NCBI RefSeq assembly: GCF_003012745.1
Contig: NZ_PXYK01000006.1
Coordinates: 62,001-126,000 of the forward strand
From: Kumtagia ephedrae
GTDB lineage: Bacteria; Pseudomonadota; Alphaproteobacteria; Rhizobiales; Rhizobiaceae
Direction of reading: 5' to 3'
DNA: 64,000 nucleotides
Shown: one piece after another, positions 27,121 to 36,322 of the stretch
How the letters are laid out: the number at the start of each line of letters is the position of its first letter
How positions within the stretch are numbered: position 1 is the first letter of the stretch
Position numbers and translations under genes: made by a program
Notes under the pieces: generated by a model
What the model was told of the DNA's origin: nothing
Database searches by the model: none
The model's input: only the letters and a program-made list of their open reading frames with translations

Positions 27121-28368
27121 TCACCCGCGCGCCAGGATGCGCCGCATCTCCTCGGTTGCCGCCTCGCGCTGCGCGTCGCCGCCGGCCGCATAGGGCAGCC
27201 TGAACGGCACGGCGACGCTGGGCTCGACGCCGGCGCCCTCGAGGCGGACATTGTCGCCGATGACCGCGTCCGAGACCGCCAGTTCGAGCAGGCTGTCGTC
27301 CGGCAGCACATAGGCGCGGCCGGCCAGCAGGGCGCCTGCCGTGCGCGTGCCTACGAGCGGGATGCCGTTGAGCTTCAGCGCGTATGCGAACACTTCGAGA
27401 CCGCTGCGCGTGCCCTCGTCGACGATGGCGACCACTGGCCGATGCCAGCGCACGTTGGCGAGAAAATCCTGGCCGCTGCGCGGGATCAGCCGGAACGGCG
27501 GCGTGCGGCCGAGGAAGAGTTCGGCCGCGTCGGCGCTGCCGCCGCCCCACCGCCCCCGCAGGTCGAGCAGCAGGCCCTCGGCATCCTTGAGCGGCCCTCT
27601 CGCAAGGGCTTCGGCCACCACCTCCATGGAGCGCGGCGCGGCAAGCGTCCACAGCCGGACATAGCCGATCTTGCGGCCGTCGCGCTCGATGATTTCCGCG
27701 CTCTGTGCAATCGCCCGCTCGAACATGGCCAGCGGCCGCAGATGCTCGACCCCAGCCTCGACGACGACCGGCTCCGCATCCGCCCGGCGGCGGAGCCTTA
27801 TCCCGACCGTCATGCCGACTTTTTCCCGGAACGAGGCGATCTCGTCATAGGGTTTTCCGTCGACCGTCACGATCTCGTCGCCGACAAGAATGCCGGCCCG
27901 GTCGGCGGGCAGGCCGTCATAGACGTCGGTGACGAACCAGCGGCCGTCGTCCTGCCGGGCGACCATGCCAATGCCCGGATAGCTGGCGTCGCCGTCGGGC
28001 GGGAACAGCCTGCGCCTGTCGTCGCGGATGGCGTAGCGGAAGATGTCGGCCAGTTCGTAGTAGTCGATCGTCCCGGGGCGGAAACGGTCGGTGTGGGAGA
28101 CGCCGAGGCTGGCAAGGATCGCCTCGATGGCGGCATCGACGCGGGAGGGCGGGCTTTCCGCTCCGACCGGGGACCGCGGATCTTCGATTTCGCGCCGAAC
28201 CGCTTCATTGAAGCGGTCGAGCGCCGAACCGTCGTAGAACTCGCGGGTGACCAGTTGGACGGCCCGGTCGAAGACGGGATGTCCGGACCGCAGCGGCTCG
28301 GCCGCCGCCGCGACCGCGAGGCCGAGGGCAACGAGCAGCGCCAGCAGACCGGGAATCGTTCTTCGCAT
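27121..28368 (-). CDS. S41 family peptidase, exported
   Basis: 415 residues: signal peptide (about 1-23), N-terminal helical region, PDZ domain (about 135-200, YPGIGMVA to GDEIVTVDGKPYDEI) and S41 core (IGYVRLWTL, GLLLDLRGRWGGG, IVDEGTRSGLEVFAYALK). The catalytic Ser of the TRSGLE segment is present, but the place of the Lys seen in CtpA-type enzymes (TFGKG) reads TAGAL. It is therefore a non-CtpA S41 subgroup or inactive. Periplasmic location expected. Confidence 0.85.
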   Translation of the reverse strand: MRRTIPGLLALLVALGLAVAAAAEPLRSGHPVFDRAVQLVTREFYDGSALDRFNEAVRREIEDPRSPVGAESPPSRVDAAIEAILASLGVSHTDRFRPGTIDYYELADIFRYAIRDDRRRLFPPDGDASYPGIGMVARQDDGRWFVTDVYDGLPADRAGILVGDEIVTVDGKPYDEIASFREKVGMTVGIRLRRRADAEPVVVEAGVEHLRPLAMFERAIAQSAEIIERDGRKIGYVRLWTLAAPRSMEVVAEALARGPLKDAEGLLLDLRGRWGGGSADAAELFLGRTPPFRLIPRSGQDFLANVRWHRPVVAIVDEGTRSGLEVFAYALKLNGIPLVGTRTAGALLAGRAYVLPDDSLLELAVSDAVIGDNVRLEGAGVEPSVAVPFRLPYAAGGDAQREAATEEMRRILARG

Positions 28369-28564
28369 GTCCGTCTCCTTGCGCGGGCATTATCGGGCAA
28401 CCATGGCCGGATCGGGAACGTTGTTCGACACGATTGCGTGAGCGATGCCGCCGGCGTCGCCGGGCCGCGACGGCAAAACGCGCTTGTCAGGAAGCCTGTT
28501 GAGCAACGCCGATCGTGCCATTCCCGGCCATGGCCAAAACGAAATGAGGCGCCTATATCGGGGC

Positions 28565-29491
28565 ATGGTCACCAAGCTCTATTCGCATCCGGTCTTCCTG
28601 GAGCATCTGACGCCGCCCGGCCATCCGGAACGGCCGGACCGCCTGCGCGCCGTCACCCGCGTGCTCGACGACGAGGCTTTCGATGCGCTCGACCGCGCCG
28701 AGGCGCCGGAAGCCGATGAGGCGACGCTGCTCTATACCCATCCGGAGCGCCACGTCGAAGCCGTGCGCAAGGCGATCCCCGAGGAAGGCATCCAGGCCAT
28801 CGATGCCGACACGACCGTCAGCCCGAAGAGCTGGGAGGCGGCGATCCGCGCCGTTGGCGCGGCCAATGCGGCCGTGGACGACGTGTTTTCCGGCAAGGCC
28901 GACAATGTCTTCGTCGCGTCGCGCCCGCCCGGCCACCACGCCGAGAAATCGACGGCGATGGGCTTCTGCCTGTTCAACAACGCGGCGATCGCCGCCCGCC
29001 ACGCGCAGCGCAGGCACGGCGCCGAGCGCGTCGCCATCGTCGACTGGGACGTCCACCACGGCAACGGCACGCAGGACATTTTCTGGGACGATCCGAGCGT
29101 GCTCTATTGCTCGACCCACCAGATGCCGCTCTATCCCGGCACCGGCGCCAAGCACGAGACGGGCGCCGGCAACATCGTCAACGCACCGCTGTCGCCGCGC
29201 ACCGGCAGCGACCTGTTCCGCGAGGCTTTTCGCGCCCGCGTGCTGCCGGCGGTCGGCGATTTCGCGCCGGATCTCATCATCGTCTCGGCCGGCTTCGATG
29301 CGCATCACCGCGATCCGCTGGCCGAGATCAACCTGACCGAAGAAGACTTCGACTGGGCGACGGGCCAATTGCTCGACCGCGCCGCGAAAAGCGCCGGCAA
29401 CCGCCTGGTCAGCCTGCTGGAGGGCGGCTACGACCTCGACGGCCTGTCGTCGTCGGTGGCCGTCCATGTCCGGCGCATGATGAAAGGATGA
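28565..29491 (+). CDS. histone deacetylase family protein
   Basis: 308 residues from the ATG at 28565. The class II-like deacetylase/acetylpolyamine amidohydrolase family is clear from [31 protein letters not shown] (His pair), [12 protein letters not shown] (zinc Asp/His), [12 protein letters not shown] and LEGGYDL. It would remove acetyl groups from proteins, polyamines or other small molecules. The stop region abuts xseB (2 bases), and this pairing is conserved in rhizobia. Confidence 0.92.
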   Translation: MVTKLYSHPVFLEHLTPPGHPERPDRLRAVTRVLDDEAFDALDRAEAPEADEATLLYTHPERHVEAVRKAIPEEGIQAIDADTTVSPKSWEAAIRAVGAANAAVDDVFSGKADNVFVASRPPGHHAEKSTAMGFCLFNNAAIAARHAQRRHGAERVAIVDWDVHHGNGTQDIFWDDPSVLYCSTHQMPLYPGTGAKHETGAGNIVNAPLSPRTGSDLFREAFRARVLPAVGDFAPDLIIVSAGFDAHHRDPLAEINLTEEDFDWATGQLLDRAAKSAGNRLVSLLEGGYDLDGLSSSVAVHVRRMMKG

Positions 29492-29493
29492 GC

Positions 29494-29745
29494 ATGGCCG
29501 AGGAAGCCAACACCGACATCAAGGCCATGAGCTTCGAGCAGGCGCTCGAGGCGCTGGAGCGCATCGTCGACGACCTCGAGCGCGGCGACGTGCCGCTCGA
29601 CCAGTCGATCCGCATCTACGAGCGCGGCGAGGCGCTGAAGTCGCATTGCGACCGGCTGCTCAAGGCAGCGGAAGACAAGGTCGAGAAAATCCGGCTGTCG
29701 CGCGAGGGCAAGCCGGTCGGCGTCGAGCCGCTCGACGGGGAGTAG
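29494..29745 (+). CDS. xseB: exodeoxyribonuclease VII small subunit
   Basis: 83 residues, normal for XseB. Core features: [27 protein letters not shown] and the helical [14 protein letters not shown]. It joins XseA to degrade single-stranded DNA in mismatch repair. The ATG at 29494 has AAGGA 6 bases upstream; the ATG at 29488 overlapping the upstream stop lacks space for one. In relatives dxs normally follows closely; here 3.7 kb intervenes. Confidence 0.95.
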   Translation: MAEEANTDIKAMSFEQALEALERIVDDLERGDVPLDQSIRIYERGEALKSHCDRLLKAAEDKVEKIRLSREGKPVGVEPLDGE

Positions 29746-29766
29746 ACCGACGCGCTGGGCGCTTGC

Positions 29767-29811
29767 TTGAAAGACCTTCCGCCTGTGACTATGATAATGT
29801 CATGTGCATAG
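29767..29811 (+). promoter_or_regulatory. promoter and operator candidate of the RHH/coiled-coil pair
   Basis: TTGAAA (29767-29772) and TATGAT (29790-29795) are separated by exactly 17 bases. CTATG (29789-29793) and CATAG (29807-29811) form an inverted repeat over the start region, with TGAC/GTCA nested inside. AGGAGG follows, 4 bases before the ATG at 29821. This is a stronger promoter than most in the window and suits autoregulation by the ribbon-helix-helix product. Confidence 0.6.
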
Positions 29812-29820
29812 GAGGTCGGC

Positions 29821-30108
29821 ATGGATGTTGGCCGTGAAACCGCGACCGCACGGGTCGTTACCCTGATGACCCCGGGCGAAAAGTCCAATCTCGAGGCGAA
29901 AGCCCGAAAGGCAGGGCTTTCCGTGGGGGAGATCGTTCGCCGATCGGTGGAAGCCTACGATCCGGAAGAGATGCGCCAACTGGAGGAACTAGCCGTGCTG
30001 GCGCGTGAATTCCGGGCAAGTGCAGAGCGGGCATCGCGTGCGGTTGACCGTACCAACGCCAGCATCGAGAAAACGCTGGAGGAGCTTGCCGAGCGGCGGC
30101 GCACATGA
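29821..30108 (+). CDS. putative ribbon-helix-helix DNA-binding protein
   Basis: 95 residues. The N-terminal part (ARVVTLMTPGEKSNLEAKARKAGLSVGEIVRRSVEAY) has the strand-helix-helix pattern of MetJ/Arc proteins; the rest (about 52-95) is a charged helix predicted to form a coiled coil. Not assigned to a named family. Its stop overlaps the next start as ATGA, so it is coupled to a small coiled-coil protein. The arrangement resembles a TA pair, but neither product resembles a known toxin. Confidence 0.65.
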   Translation: MDVGRETATARVVTLMTPGEKSNLEAKARKAGLSVGEIVRRSVEAYDPEEMRQLEELAVLAREFRASAERASRAVDRTNASIEKTLEELAERRRT

Positions 30109-30314
30109 GTGCGTTGGGCGACATCATGGCCGGTCTCAAGACGGTCGTGGAACTGACCGGCAAGGTCGAAAGGCTGGAACGGAATGTCGACAAGCTTGCA
30201 GGGCAGGTCGACGACATCGACCGCCGGCTCGTCCGGATCGAGACCGTCATCGAAATCACCCGCTCCGACGGCGCGACGTTGAGGATCGGCCGCGATCCGG
30301 AGAACAAGCCATAG
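30105..30314 (+). CDS. small coiled-coil protein
   Basis: 69 residues starting in the ATGA overlap with the RHH gene. Heptad-like spacing runs through LTGKVERLERNVDKLAGQVDDIDRRLVRIETVI, followed by a short beta-like tail (ATLRIGRDPENK). No signal peptide, membrane segment or catalytic motif. Probably binds the helical tail of the RHH partner. Function unknown. Confidence 0.6.
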   Translation: MSALGDIMAGLKTVVELTGKVERLERNVDKLAGQVDDIDRRLVRIETVIEITRSDGATLRIGRDPENKP

Positions 30315-30331
30315 GCCAGGGAGGTTGACCC

Positions 30332-30622
30332 ATGTGCCGCAACATCAAGAACCTGTTCAACTTCGATCCACCGGCGACCGATGCGGAAATCCGCGACGCC
30401 GCACTGCAGTTCGTGCGCAAGGTCAGCGGCTCGACGCGGCCGTCGAAGCGCAACGAGGCGGCATTCGACCGCGCCGTCGAGACGATCGCGGCAGCTGCGC
30501 ATGAACTGCTCTCTTCCATGGAGACCAACCAGCCGCCCCGGGATCGCGAGGAAGAGGCCATAAAGGCGCGCGCCCGTTCGGCTCAGCGCTTCCCGAAGCA
30601 GCCGGAGATCGTTTTCGAATGA
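30332..30622 (+). CDS. DUF2277 family protein
   Basis: 96 residues beginning MCRNIKNLFNFDPPAT, the hallmark of DUF2277, followed by a helical body containing RKVSGSTRPSKRNE and a basic C-terminal end. Small cytosolic protein of unknown function, widespread in actinobacteria and proteobacteria. It starts 17 bases after the coiled-coil gene with a GGGAGG ribosome site, so it may belong to the same transcript. Confidence 0.85.
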   Translation: MCRNIKNLFNFDPPATDAEIRDAALQFVRKVSGSTRPSKRNEAAFDRAVETIAAAAHELLSSMETNQPPRDREEEAIKARARSAQRFPKQPEIVFE

Positions 30623-30687
30623 GCTTCTTTCCTCGGGGAGCAGCCCGCATCTCGCTGGCGCGCAGCCGGGCGCCAGGGTCGGCTTCT

Positions 30688-30980
30688 CTATTCGTCCTCG
30701 TGTTCGCATTCCTGCGAAGGATGCTTGACGCTCAGCACGACAATCGCATTGTCCCCTCATCCACGGCATAATAGATCAAGTAGGAATATTTGGTCGTCAC
30801 CAGTTTACGGACGCCCTCGGTCGATTGCCGCCGGCCGGCGAACGGGAACGACGTGAGCAACTGAAAAGACGAAAAAATGTTTGCCCGGACGCGTCGCGCC
30901 GCGTGCGGGCTGTGCGCTCTGGAATAATCGGCGATGCTGGCAAGATTGTCGTTGGCGCGGCGCGTAAGCCGCAGCTTCAC
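30688..30980 (-). pseudogene. ParE-family toxin disrupted by a frameshift
   Basis: From ATG 30980 the frame encodes a ParE start (LRLTRRANDNLASIADYS, FPFAGRRQSTEGVRKLV, YSYLIYYAVDEG), then stops after three wrong residues at 30732. Shifting by one base at about 30745 recovers the missing end, IVVLSVKHPSQECEHEDE, closing at 30688 and giving 97 residues, the normal length. One base appears to have been lost. A sequencing error or programmed shifting are alternatives. The start overlaps the antitoxin stop by 4 bases. Confidence 0.8.
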
Positions 30981-31201
30981 GATGCGAACCGCCGGAACGT
31001 GGCCGCGATCCCCGCATCGCTCGCGAACTCGCCGTGCCGCATCTGCGCAAGACCTTCCAGGACATCCGGCAGATGCGCGGCATCTATGTCCTCGACAGCA
31101 TCGCTTTCGGCGACTGTGAGCATCATGCGAGCGACCTCCTCCTGATCCGCGTCAGGCAGGCGCTGCACCGCTTCCACAGCCTTTCTCAAAAGTTCGTTCA
31201 T
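30977..31201 (-). CDS. antitoxin partner of the ParE-type toxin
   Basis: 74 residues. N-terminal helix LLRKAVEAVQRLPDADQEEVARMML and C-terminal GLAQMRHGEFASDAGIAATFRRF match small antitoxins that pair with ParE toxins. The final segment is the toxin-binding part. The frame is intact although the toxin is broken. No clear palindrome was found upstream. Confidence 0.75.
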   Translation of the reverse strand: MNELLRKAVEAVQRLPDADQEEVARMMLTVAESDAVEDIDAAHLPDVLEGLAQMRHGEFASDAGIAATFRRFAS

Positions 31202-31259
31202 GTCCGGGAGAATACGCTAGAAGGGGCGATCGCGAAAGCTGCCACGGAATAGGTGTCCC

Positions 31260-32180
31260 ATGAGCTTCTTCCCCGGAAACGACCCCCAACCCGGCGATGC
31301 CTTCGCCTGCGACGCGATCGAGCTGATGGTGATCCCGAATGCCAGGGACATCGGCGGCTTCGAGGTGCGGCGCGCCCTGCCGACGGCGAAGCGCCGTCTT
31401 GTCGGCCCGTTCATCTTCTTCGACCGCATGGGGCCGGCGATCCTGCGCGCCGACCAGGCGCTCGACGTGCGCCCGCATCCGCATATCGGGCTCGCCACCG
31501 TCACCTATCTGTTCGACGGCAGGATCAGGCACCGCGACTCCCTCGGCACCGAGATGGTGATCGAGCCAGGCGACGTGAACCTGATGACCGCCGGACGCGG
31601 CATCGTCCATTCCGAGCGTACGCCGGAGGAACTGCGCGGCGCGCCGATGTCGATGTCCGGCCTGCAGACCTGGATCGCCTTGCCGGAGACCAGCGAGGAG
31701 GTGGCGCCCAGCTTCGAGAACACCGCCCGCGCGGTGCTGCCGACCTTCGACGACGGCGGCGTGTCGGGGCGCCTGGTGATCGGCGGCTTTTCCGGCCTGC
31801 GCTCGCCGGTGCGCACGGCGAGCGAGACGCTCTATGCCGACATCGCTCTCGCCCCCGGCGCCAGGGTGGCGATCCCCGCCGACGCCGAGGAGCGCGCCAT
31901 CTACGTGCTTGAAGGCGACGTCGACATTGCCGCCGACCGTTTTCCGTCCGACCGGCTGCTGGTCTTCCGCCCCGGCGACGAGATCGTCGTGTCGTCGGAG
32001 CGCGGGGCGCATTTCATGCTGTTCGGCGGCGCCTCGCTCGGCTCGCCGCGCCACATCTGGTGGAACTTCGTCTCCTCCTCGAAGGAGCGCATCGAGCAGG
32101 CCAAGCAGGAGTGGAAGACCGGCCGCTTCGACATCGTGCCCGGCGACGAGGAGGAGTTCATCCCGCTGCCGGAGGGATGA
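31260..32180 (+). CDS. pirin family protein
   Basis: 306 residues with the two-cupin pirin fold. Metal ligands are visible in HPHIGLATVTYLF and the following MTAGRGIVHSE, and the substrate/interaction region includes LRGAPMSMSGLQTWIALPE. Bacterial pirins include quercetinase-like dioxygenases and redox-sensing regulators, and sequence alone does not choose between them. It is oriented with the tandem cupin gene downstream. Confidence 0.92.
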   Translation: MSFFPGNDPQPGDAFACDAIELMVIPNARDIGGFEVRRALPTAKRRLVGPFIFFDRMGPAILRADQALDVRPHPHIGLATVTYLFDGRIRHRDSLGTEMVIEPGDVNLMTAGRGIVHSERTPEELRGAPMSMSGLQTWIALPETSEEVAPSFENTARAVLPTFDDGGVSGRLVIGGFSGLRSPVRTASETLYADIALAPGARVAIPADAEERAIYVLEGDVDIAADRFPSDRLLVFRPGDEIVVSSERGAHFMLFGGASLGSPRHIWWNFVSSSKERIEQAKQEWKTGRFDIVPGDEEEFIPLPEG

Positions 32181-32260
32181 GGCGTTGTCGGCCGTGTAGG
32201 GCTGTCACCTGCCGGACGCGGCCCGATTGACATTGCGCGCCCACGGGAGAACGCTGTGGC

Positions 32261-33277
32261 ATGTCGATCTCGAGGCCCATCTCCGCAGCCGCCGTGCCAT
32301 GGATCGAGTACGCGCCGGTCCCGCGCTTCGGCATGCGCTACCGCCACCTGACGCTGGCGGCGGTCGGCGAGGGCTATCATGTCGGCGTCGGCATCGAGGA
32401 GCTGGCGCCCGGCATGCGCAGCAATCCGGCGCACTATCACATCCTCGAGGAGGAGCATGTCTACGTGCTCGACGGCGCGATGACGGTGCGCATCGGCGCG
32501 GCGTCCTATCCGCTGAAGGCCGGCGACTATGCCTGTTTTCCCGCCGGGCTGAAGGCCGGGCACGGCTTCGTCAACGACAGCGGCGCCGTCTGCCGCTACG
32601 TAATCCTCGGCGAGAACAGGCCGGACGAGGTTGCCGTCTACACCGATTCCGGAAAGGTGCTGGTGCGCGCGCTCGGACGGCGCGCCGTCTTCGACCTGGC
32701 AGCGCTGCGCGGCTATTGGGACGGCGAGGATACCGGCCTGCCCGACGGCGAGGAGGCGCCGTCCGAGGCGGCGGCCGACGCGCTCGACCCGCCCGCCGGC
32801 ATTGTGCCGCCGATTTCCTCCGGCGACGTCGCATGGACGATCGAGGGCGAAGGCCCGCGCTTCGGCGGCCGCTCGAAGCACCTGACCCATGCCGCGGTCG
32901 GCGAGAACTATCATGTCGGCGTGCTGATCGAATCGCCGGCGCCGGGCATGCGCCTGTGTCCCCGCCACTACCACATGCTGGAGGAGGAGCATGCCCTGGT
33001 CCTGGAAGGCGAGGTGACGCTGCTGCTCGGCGACGAACGCCACGTGATGAGGCCCGGCGACTATGTCTGCTTCCCGGCCGGCCGCAAGGTCGGGCATTCC
33101 TTCCTGAACAGCGGCGGCGGTCCCTGCGCCTATCTGATGATCGGCGAGCGCAACCCCAACGACGTCTGCGTCTATCCGGATTCCAACAAGGTGATGGTGC
33201 GCGCGCTGCGCAGCGACGACGACATCCTCGACATGGCGGCGACGCGCCGCTACTGGGACGGCGAGGAGACAGGGTGA
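32261..33277 (+). CDS. tandem cupin protein (internal duplication)
   Basis: 338 residues made of two copies of one module of about 160 residues. Copy one has RHLTLAAVGEGYHVGV, HYHILEEEHVYVL, KAGDYACFPAGLKAGH and ALRGYWDGE. Copy two has KHLTHAAVGENYHVGV, HYHMLEEEHALVL, RPGDYVCFPAGRKVGH and ATRRYWDGE. Each copy keeps the HxH...E metal ligands and the later His, so both sites may bind metal. Substrate unknown; the parallel segments suggest an ancestral dimer fused into one chain. Confidence 0.88.
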   Translation: MSISRPISAAAVPWIEYAPVPRFGMRYRHLTLAAVGEGYHVGVGIEELAPGMRSNPAHYHILEEEHVYVLDGAMTVRIGAASYPLKAGDYACFPAGLKAGHGFVNDSGAVCRYVILGENRPDEVAVYTDSGKVLVRALGRRAVFDLAALRGYWDGEDTGLPDGEEAPSEAAADALDPPAGIVPPISSGDVAWTIEGEGPRFGGRSKHLTHAAVGENYHVGVLIESPAPGMRLCPRHYHMLEEEHALVLEGEVTLLLGDERHVMRPGDYVCFPAGRKVGHSFLNSGGGPCAYLMIGERNPNDVCVYPDSNKVMVRALRSDDDILDMAATRRYWDGEETG

Positions 33278-33409
33278 GCGCACCGTCCTGACGCGGCATG
33301 GCTGCCCGGCCCGCGTCACCGCCGCGCATTTACAAGGGCAGATTTAGACCTTATCCCCTTCGACTTGATGCTGCGTGCAGGCACAAAGACACGTGCAGGC
33401 GAAAGACAA

Positions 33410-35323
33410 GTGACCCAGCCCCCGAAGACGCCCCTTCTCGACAAGGTCCGCATTCCGGCCGACCTGCGCGCCCTGCCCGAAGGCGAGCTGCGCCAGGTCG
33501 CCGACGAGCTGCGCGCCGAGCTGATCGACGCGGTGTCGCACACCGGCGGGCACCTCGGCGCCGGGCTCGGCGTGGTCGAGCTGACGGTGGCGCTGCACTA
33601 TGTCTTCGACACGCCGGGCGACCGGCTGATCTGGGACGTCGGCCACCAGGCCTATCCGCACAAGATCCTGACCGGCCGGCGCGACCGCATCCGCACCTTG
33701 CGCATGGAGGGCGGCCTGTCCGGCTTCACCAGGCGGGCCGAGAGCGAGTACGATCCGTTCGGCGCGGCGCATTCCTCCACCTCGATCTCCGCCGGGCTCG
33801 GCATGGCGGTGGCGCGCGACCTCAAGGGCGGCCGCAACAACGTGATTGCCGTCATCGGCGACGGCGCCATGTCGGCCGGCATGGCCTATGAGGCGATGAA
33901 CAATGCCGGCGCGCTGGACGCCCGGCTGATCGTCATCCTCAACGACAACGACATGTCGATCGCCCCGCCGTCCGGCGCCATGAGCGCCTATCTGGCGCGG
34001 CTCGCCTCCGGGCGCGCCTATATGGGTTTTCGCGACATCGGCAAGAAACTCACCTCCTATCTCGGCAAGCGCGTCGACCGCGCCGTCACCCGCGCCGTCG
34101 AGCATGCGCGCGGCTACGTCACCGGCGGCACGATGTTCGAGGAGCTCGGCTTCTATCATATCGGGCCGATCGACGGGCACAATCTCGACCACCTGGTCCC
34201 GGTGCTGAAGAACGTCCGCGACAATCGCGACGGGCCGGTGCTGATCCATGTCGTCACCCAGAAGGGCAAGGGCTACGCGCCGGCCGAGGCCGCCAGCGAC
34301 AAGTATCACGGCGTCAACAGGTTCGACGTCATCACCGGCGCCCAGGCCAAGGCGCCCGCCAACGCGCCGAGCTACACCAAGATCTTCGCCGAAAGCCTGA
34401 TCCAGGAGGCCGAGCGCGACGACAGGATCGTGGCGATCACCGCCGCCATGCCGTCCGGCACCGGCCTCGACCTGTTCGGCGAGGCCTTTCCGTCGCGCAC
34501 CTTCGACGTCGGCATCGCCGAGCAGCATGCGGTCACATTCGCCGCCGGGCTTGCCGCCGAGGGCCTGAAGCCGTTCGCCGCCATCTATTCGACCTTCCTG
34601 CAGCGCGCCTACGACCAGGTCGTGCACGACGTCGCCATCCAGAAGCTGCCGGTGCGTTTTCCCATCGATCGCGCCGGTTTCGTCGGCGCCGACGGCGCGA
34701 CGCATTGCGGCGCCTTCGACACCACCTACCTCGCCAGCCTGCCGGGTTTCGTCATCATGGCCGCCGCCGACGAGGCGGAGCTGCGCCACATGGTGCGCAC
34801 CGCCGCCGACTATGACGAGGGACCGATCGCCTTCCGCTATCCGCGCGGCAACGGCGTCGGCGTCGACATGCCCGAGCGCGGCTCCTTCCTGGAGATCGGC
34901 AAGGGCCGCGTCCTGCGCGAGGGCAGCAAGGTGGCGCTGCTCTCCTTCGGCACGCGGCTGGCCGACTGCCTGCTCGCCGTCGAGGAGCTGAACGCCTCCG
35001 GCCTCTCCACCACGGTCGCCGATGCGCGCTTCGCCAAGCCGCTGGACGAGGCGCTGGTGCGACGCCTGGCCGCCGGGCACGAGGTGCTGATCACGGTGGA
35101 GGAGAACGCCATCGGCGGCTTTGCCAGCCAGGTGCTGCATTTCCTCGCCCGCGAAGGCCTGCTGGAGCATGGCCTGAAGGTGCGCCCGCTCATCCTGCCC
35201 GACGCCTTCACCGACCATGCCAAGCCGGAGAAGATGTATGCCGACGCCGGTCTCGACAGCGCCGGCATCGTCAAGACGGTGTTCGGCGCGCTCGGCCGCA
35301 CGGTAAGGTCTGCTTCGGCATAG
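33410..35323 (+). CDS. dxs: 1-deoxy-D-xylulose-5-phosphate synthase
   Basis: 637 residues from GTG 33410, which gives the family-typical start [12 protein letters not shown]; earlier TTG/ATG codons (33365, 33368) add an unusual basic stretch and have no ribosome site. Dxs condenses pyruvate and glyceraldehyde 3-phosphate with thiamine diphosphate, the first MEP step. Motifs: [38 protein letters not shown] for ThDP/Mg binding, and [17 protein letters not shown] with the catalytic Glu. Confidence 0.95.
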   Translation: MTQPPKTPLLDKVRIPADLRALPEGELRQVADELRAELIDAVSHTGGHLGAGLGVVELTVALHYVFDTPGDRLIWDVGHQAYPHKILTGRRDRIRTLRMEGGLSGFTRRAESEYDPFGAAHSSTSISAGLGMAVARDLKGGRNNVIAVIGDGAMSAGMAYEAMNNAGALDARLIVILNDNDMSIAPPSGAMSAYLARLASGRAYMGFRDIGKKLTSYLGKRVDRAVTRAVEHARGYVTGGTMFEELGFYHIGPIDGHNLDHLVPVLKNVRDNRDGPVLIHVVTQKGKGYAPAEAASDKYHGVNRFDVITGAQAKAPANAPSYTKIFAESLIQEAERDDRIVAITAAMPSGTGLDLFGEAFPSRTFDVGIAEQHAVTFAAGLAAEGLKPFAAIYSTFLQRAYDQVVHDVAIQKLPVRFPIDRAGFVGADGATHCGAFDTTYLASLPGFVIMAAADEAELRHMVRTAADYDEGPIAFRYPRGNGVGVDMPERGSFLEIGKGRVLREGSKVALLSFGTRLADCLLAVEELNASGLSTTVADARFAKPLDEALVRRLAAGHEVLITVEENAIGGFASQVLHFLAREGLLEHGLKVRPLILPDAFTDHAKPEKMYADAGLDSAGIVKTVFGALGRTVRSASA

Positions 35324-35444
35324 AAGCGGCCCGCCGCATGCCATCGTTAACGCGGCTCCCGCCCATTTGCCCTTTACTTACCGTCTTTCTTGGCCGGATT
35401 TTAGCGCGCAGCGACGATAACTGCCGCCGGGCAAGGGTACGGCC

Positions 35445-35795
35445 ATGGCAAGGGCGGCGTTTCTACTGGCGGCAGCATTCGTTCCGGCGCTTGGGGCCGC
35501 CGCCGGCGCGCAGCCGAAATACGACCAGAAGCTGGAGCGCGCCGTCATGGAGCGCGTCGCCAGCCGGATCGGCGACATCCGCCCGGGCTTCGGCTATGGC
35601 CAGCAGCTGGCCTTCATCGTCCCGCGCGAGCGGCGCCTGGCGGGTCCCGGCTGGCAGGTCATCGGCTCCGAGCGCGGCATGGACATGCAGGCGACCGGAT
35701 CGATGCTGACCTTCGCCGATGGCGATTTGCGCCCAACCGTGGAAGAGCTTCGCGACGCGCCGTCGAAAACCGTGTCGCGCGTCATCCAGTTTTAG
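35445..35795 (+). CDS. small exported protein of unknown function
   Basis: 116 residues: a signal peptide (about 1-22, AAFLLAAAFVPALGAAAG) and a mature part with GQQLAFIVPRERR and the repeated RG/MD turns, but no known motif. It lies 121 bases after dxs on the same strand. Codon use is like the neighbours. Family not recognised; a conserved rhizobial periplasmic protein is a plausible guess. Confidence 0.65.
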   Translation: MARAAFLLAAAFVPALGAAAGAQPKYDQKLERAVMERVASRIGDIRPGFGYGQQLAFIVPRERRLAGPGWQVIGSERGMDMQATGSMLTFADGDLRPTVEELRDAPSKTVSRVIQF

Positions 35796-36322
35796 CTGCT
35801 CTGGATCTCGCCACGTCCGCTGCAGGACCGGATTTTGTCATGCACTTCCGCGTCGTTCCGAAGGGAGCACAGGGGACAGTTTTCCTCCTTTCGCAGGAAG
35901 GCGGTGCCCACGCAACGCCGTCGGGGGTAAAAAAAAATGAGCTGCCTTCGGCACTTACCTAATTCGGCCAACTCAAGCGCATGGCGGGAGGCAATTATTT
36001 TATCCCCTCCCCTCCCACTTGCCTCATACTTGCGCCCGAAAGCCGCTCCCTGCGGGAACTTGGTGCGCACCGGGTATCAGGAGGGAGCGTCGGCGCCGGG
36101 TCGGCCGCGCAAACGGTAGCGCGGCTGGCGTGAGCTGGAGACCCGGGCCCCAGCCGCGACACCTGCGCGAATGCAGCGCTAGCGGACGGGCAAGAACGCC
36201 GGCGGGGCGCGGGTCACCGCGCCACGTACTTAATTAGAGAGGCTCGGCCCCGCGCCCCGCTTCCCGCACTTTCTCTCAATGGCCAGACTGCAAAAGCAGG
36301 GCGTGGTGATGATGAAGCTTGG
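35796..36322. other. long non-coding stretch before tlyA
   Basis: About 530 bases without a convincing gene, followed by the palindromic element. It contains a run of nine A (around 35929-35937), a CT-rich tract near 36003-36030 and very GC-rich segments. Composition shifts abruptly several times, suggesting leftovers of more than one insertion. No homology was recognised. Confidence 0.45.

Noticed and set aside
33344-35344. Open frame of 666 codons on the minus strand opposite dxs
   Set aside because: Complete overlap with dxs, composition typical of an antisense frame, no motif.
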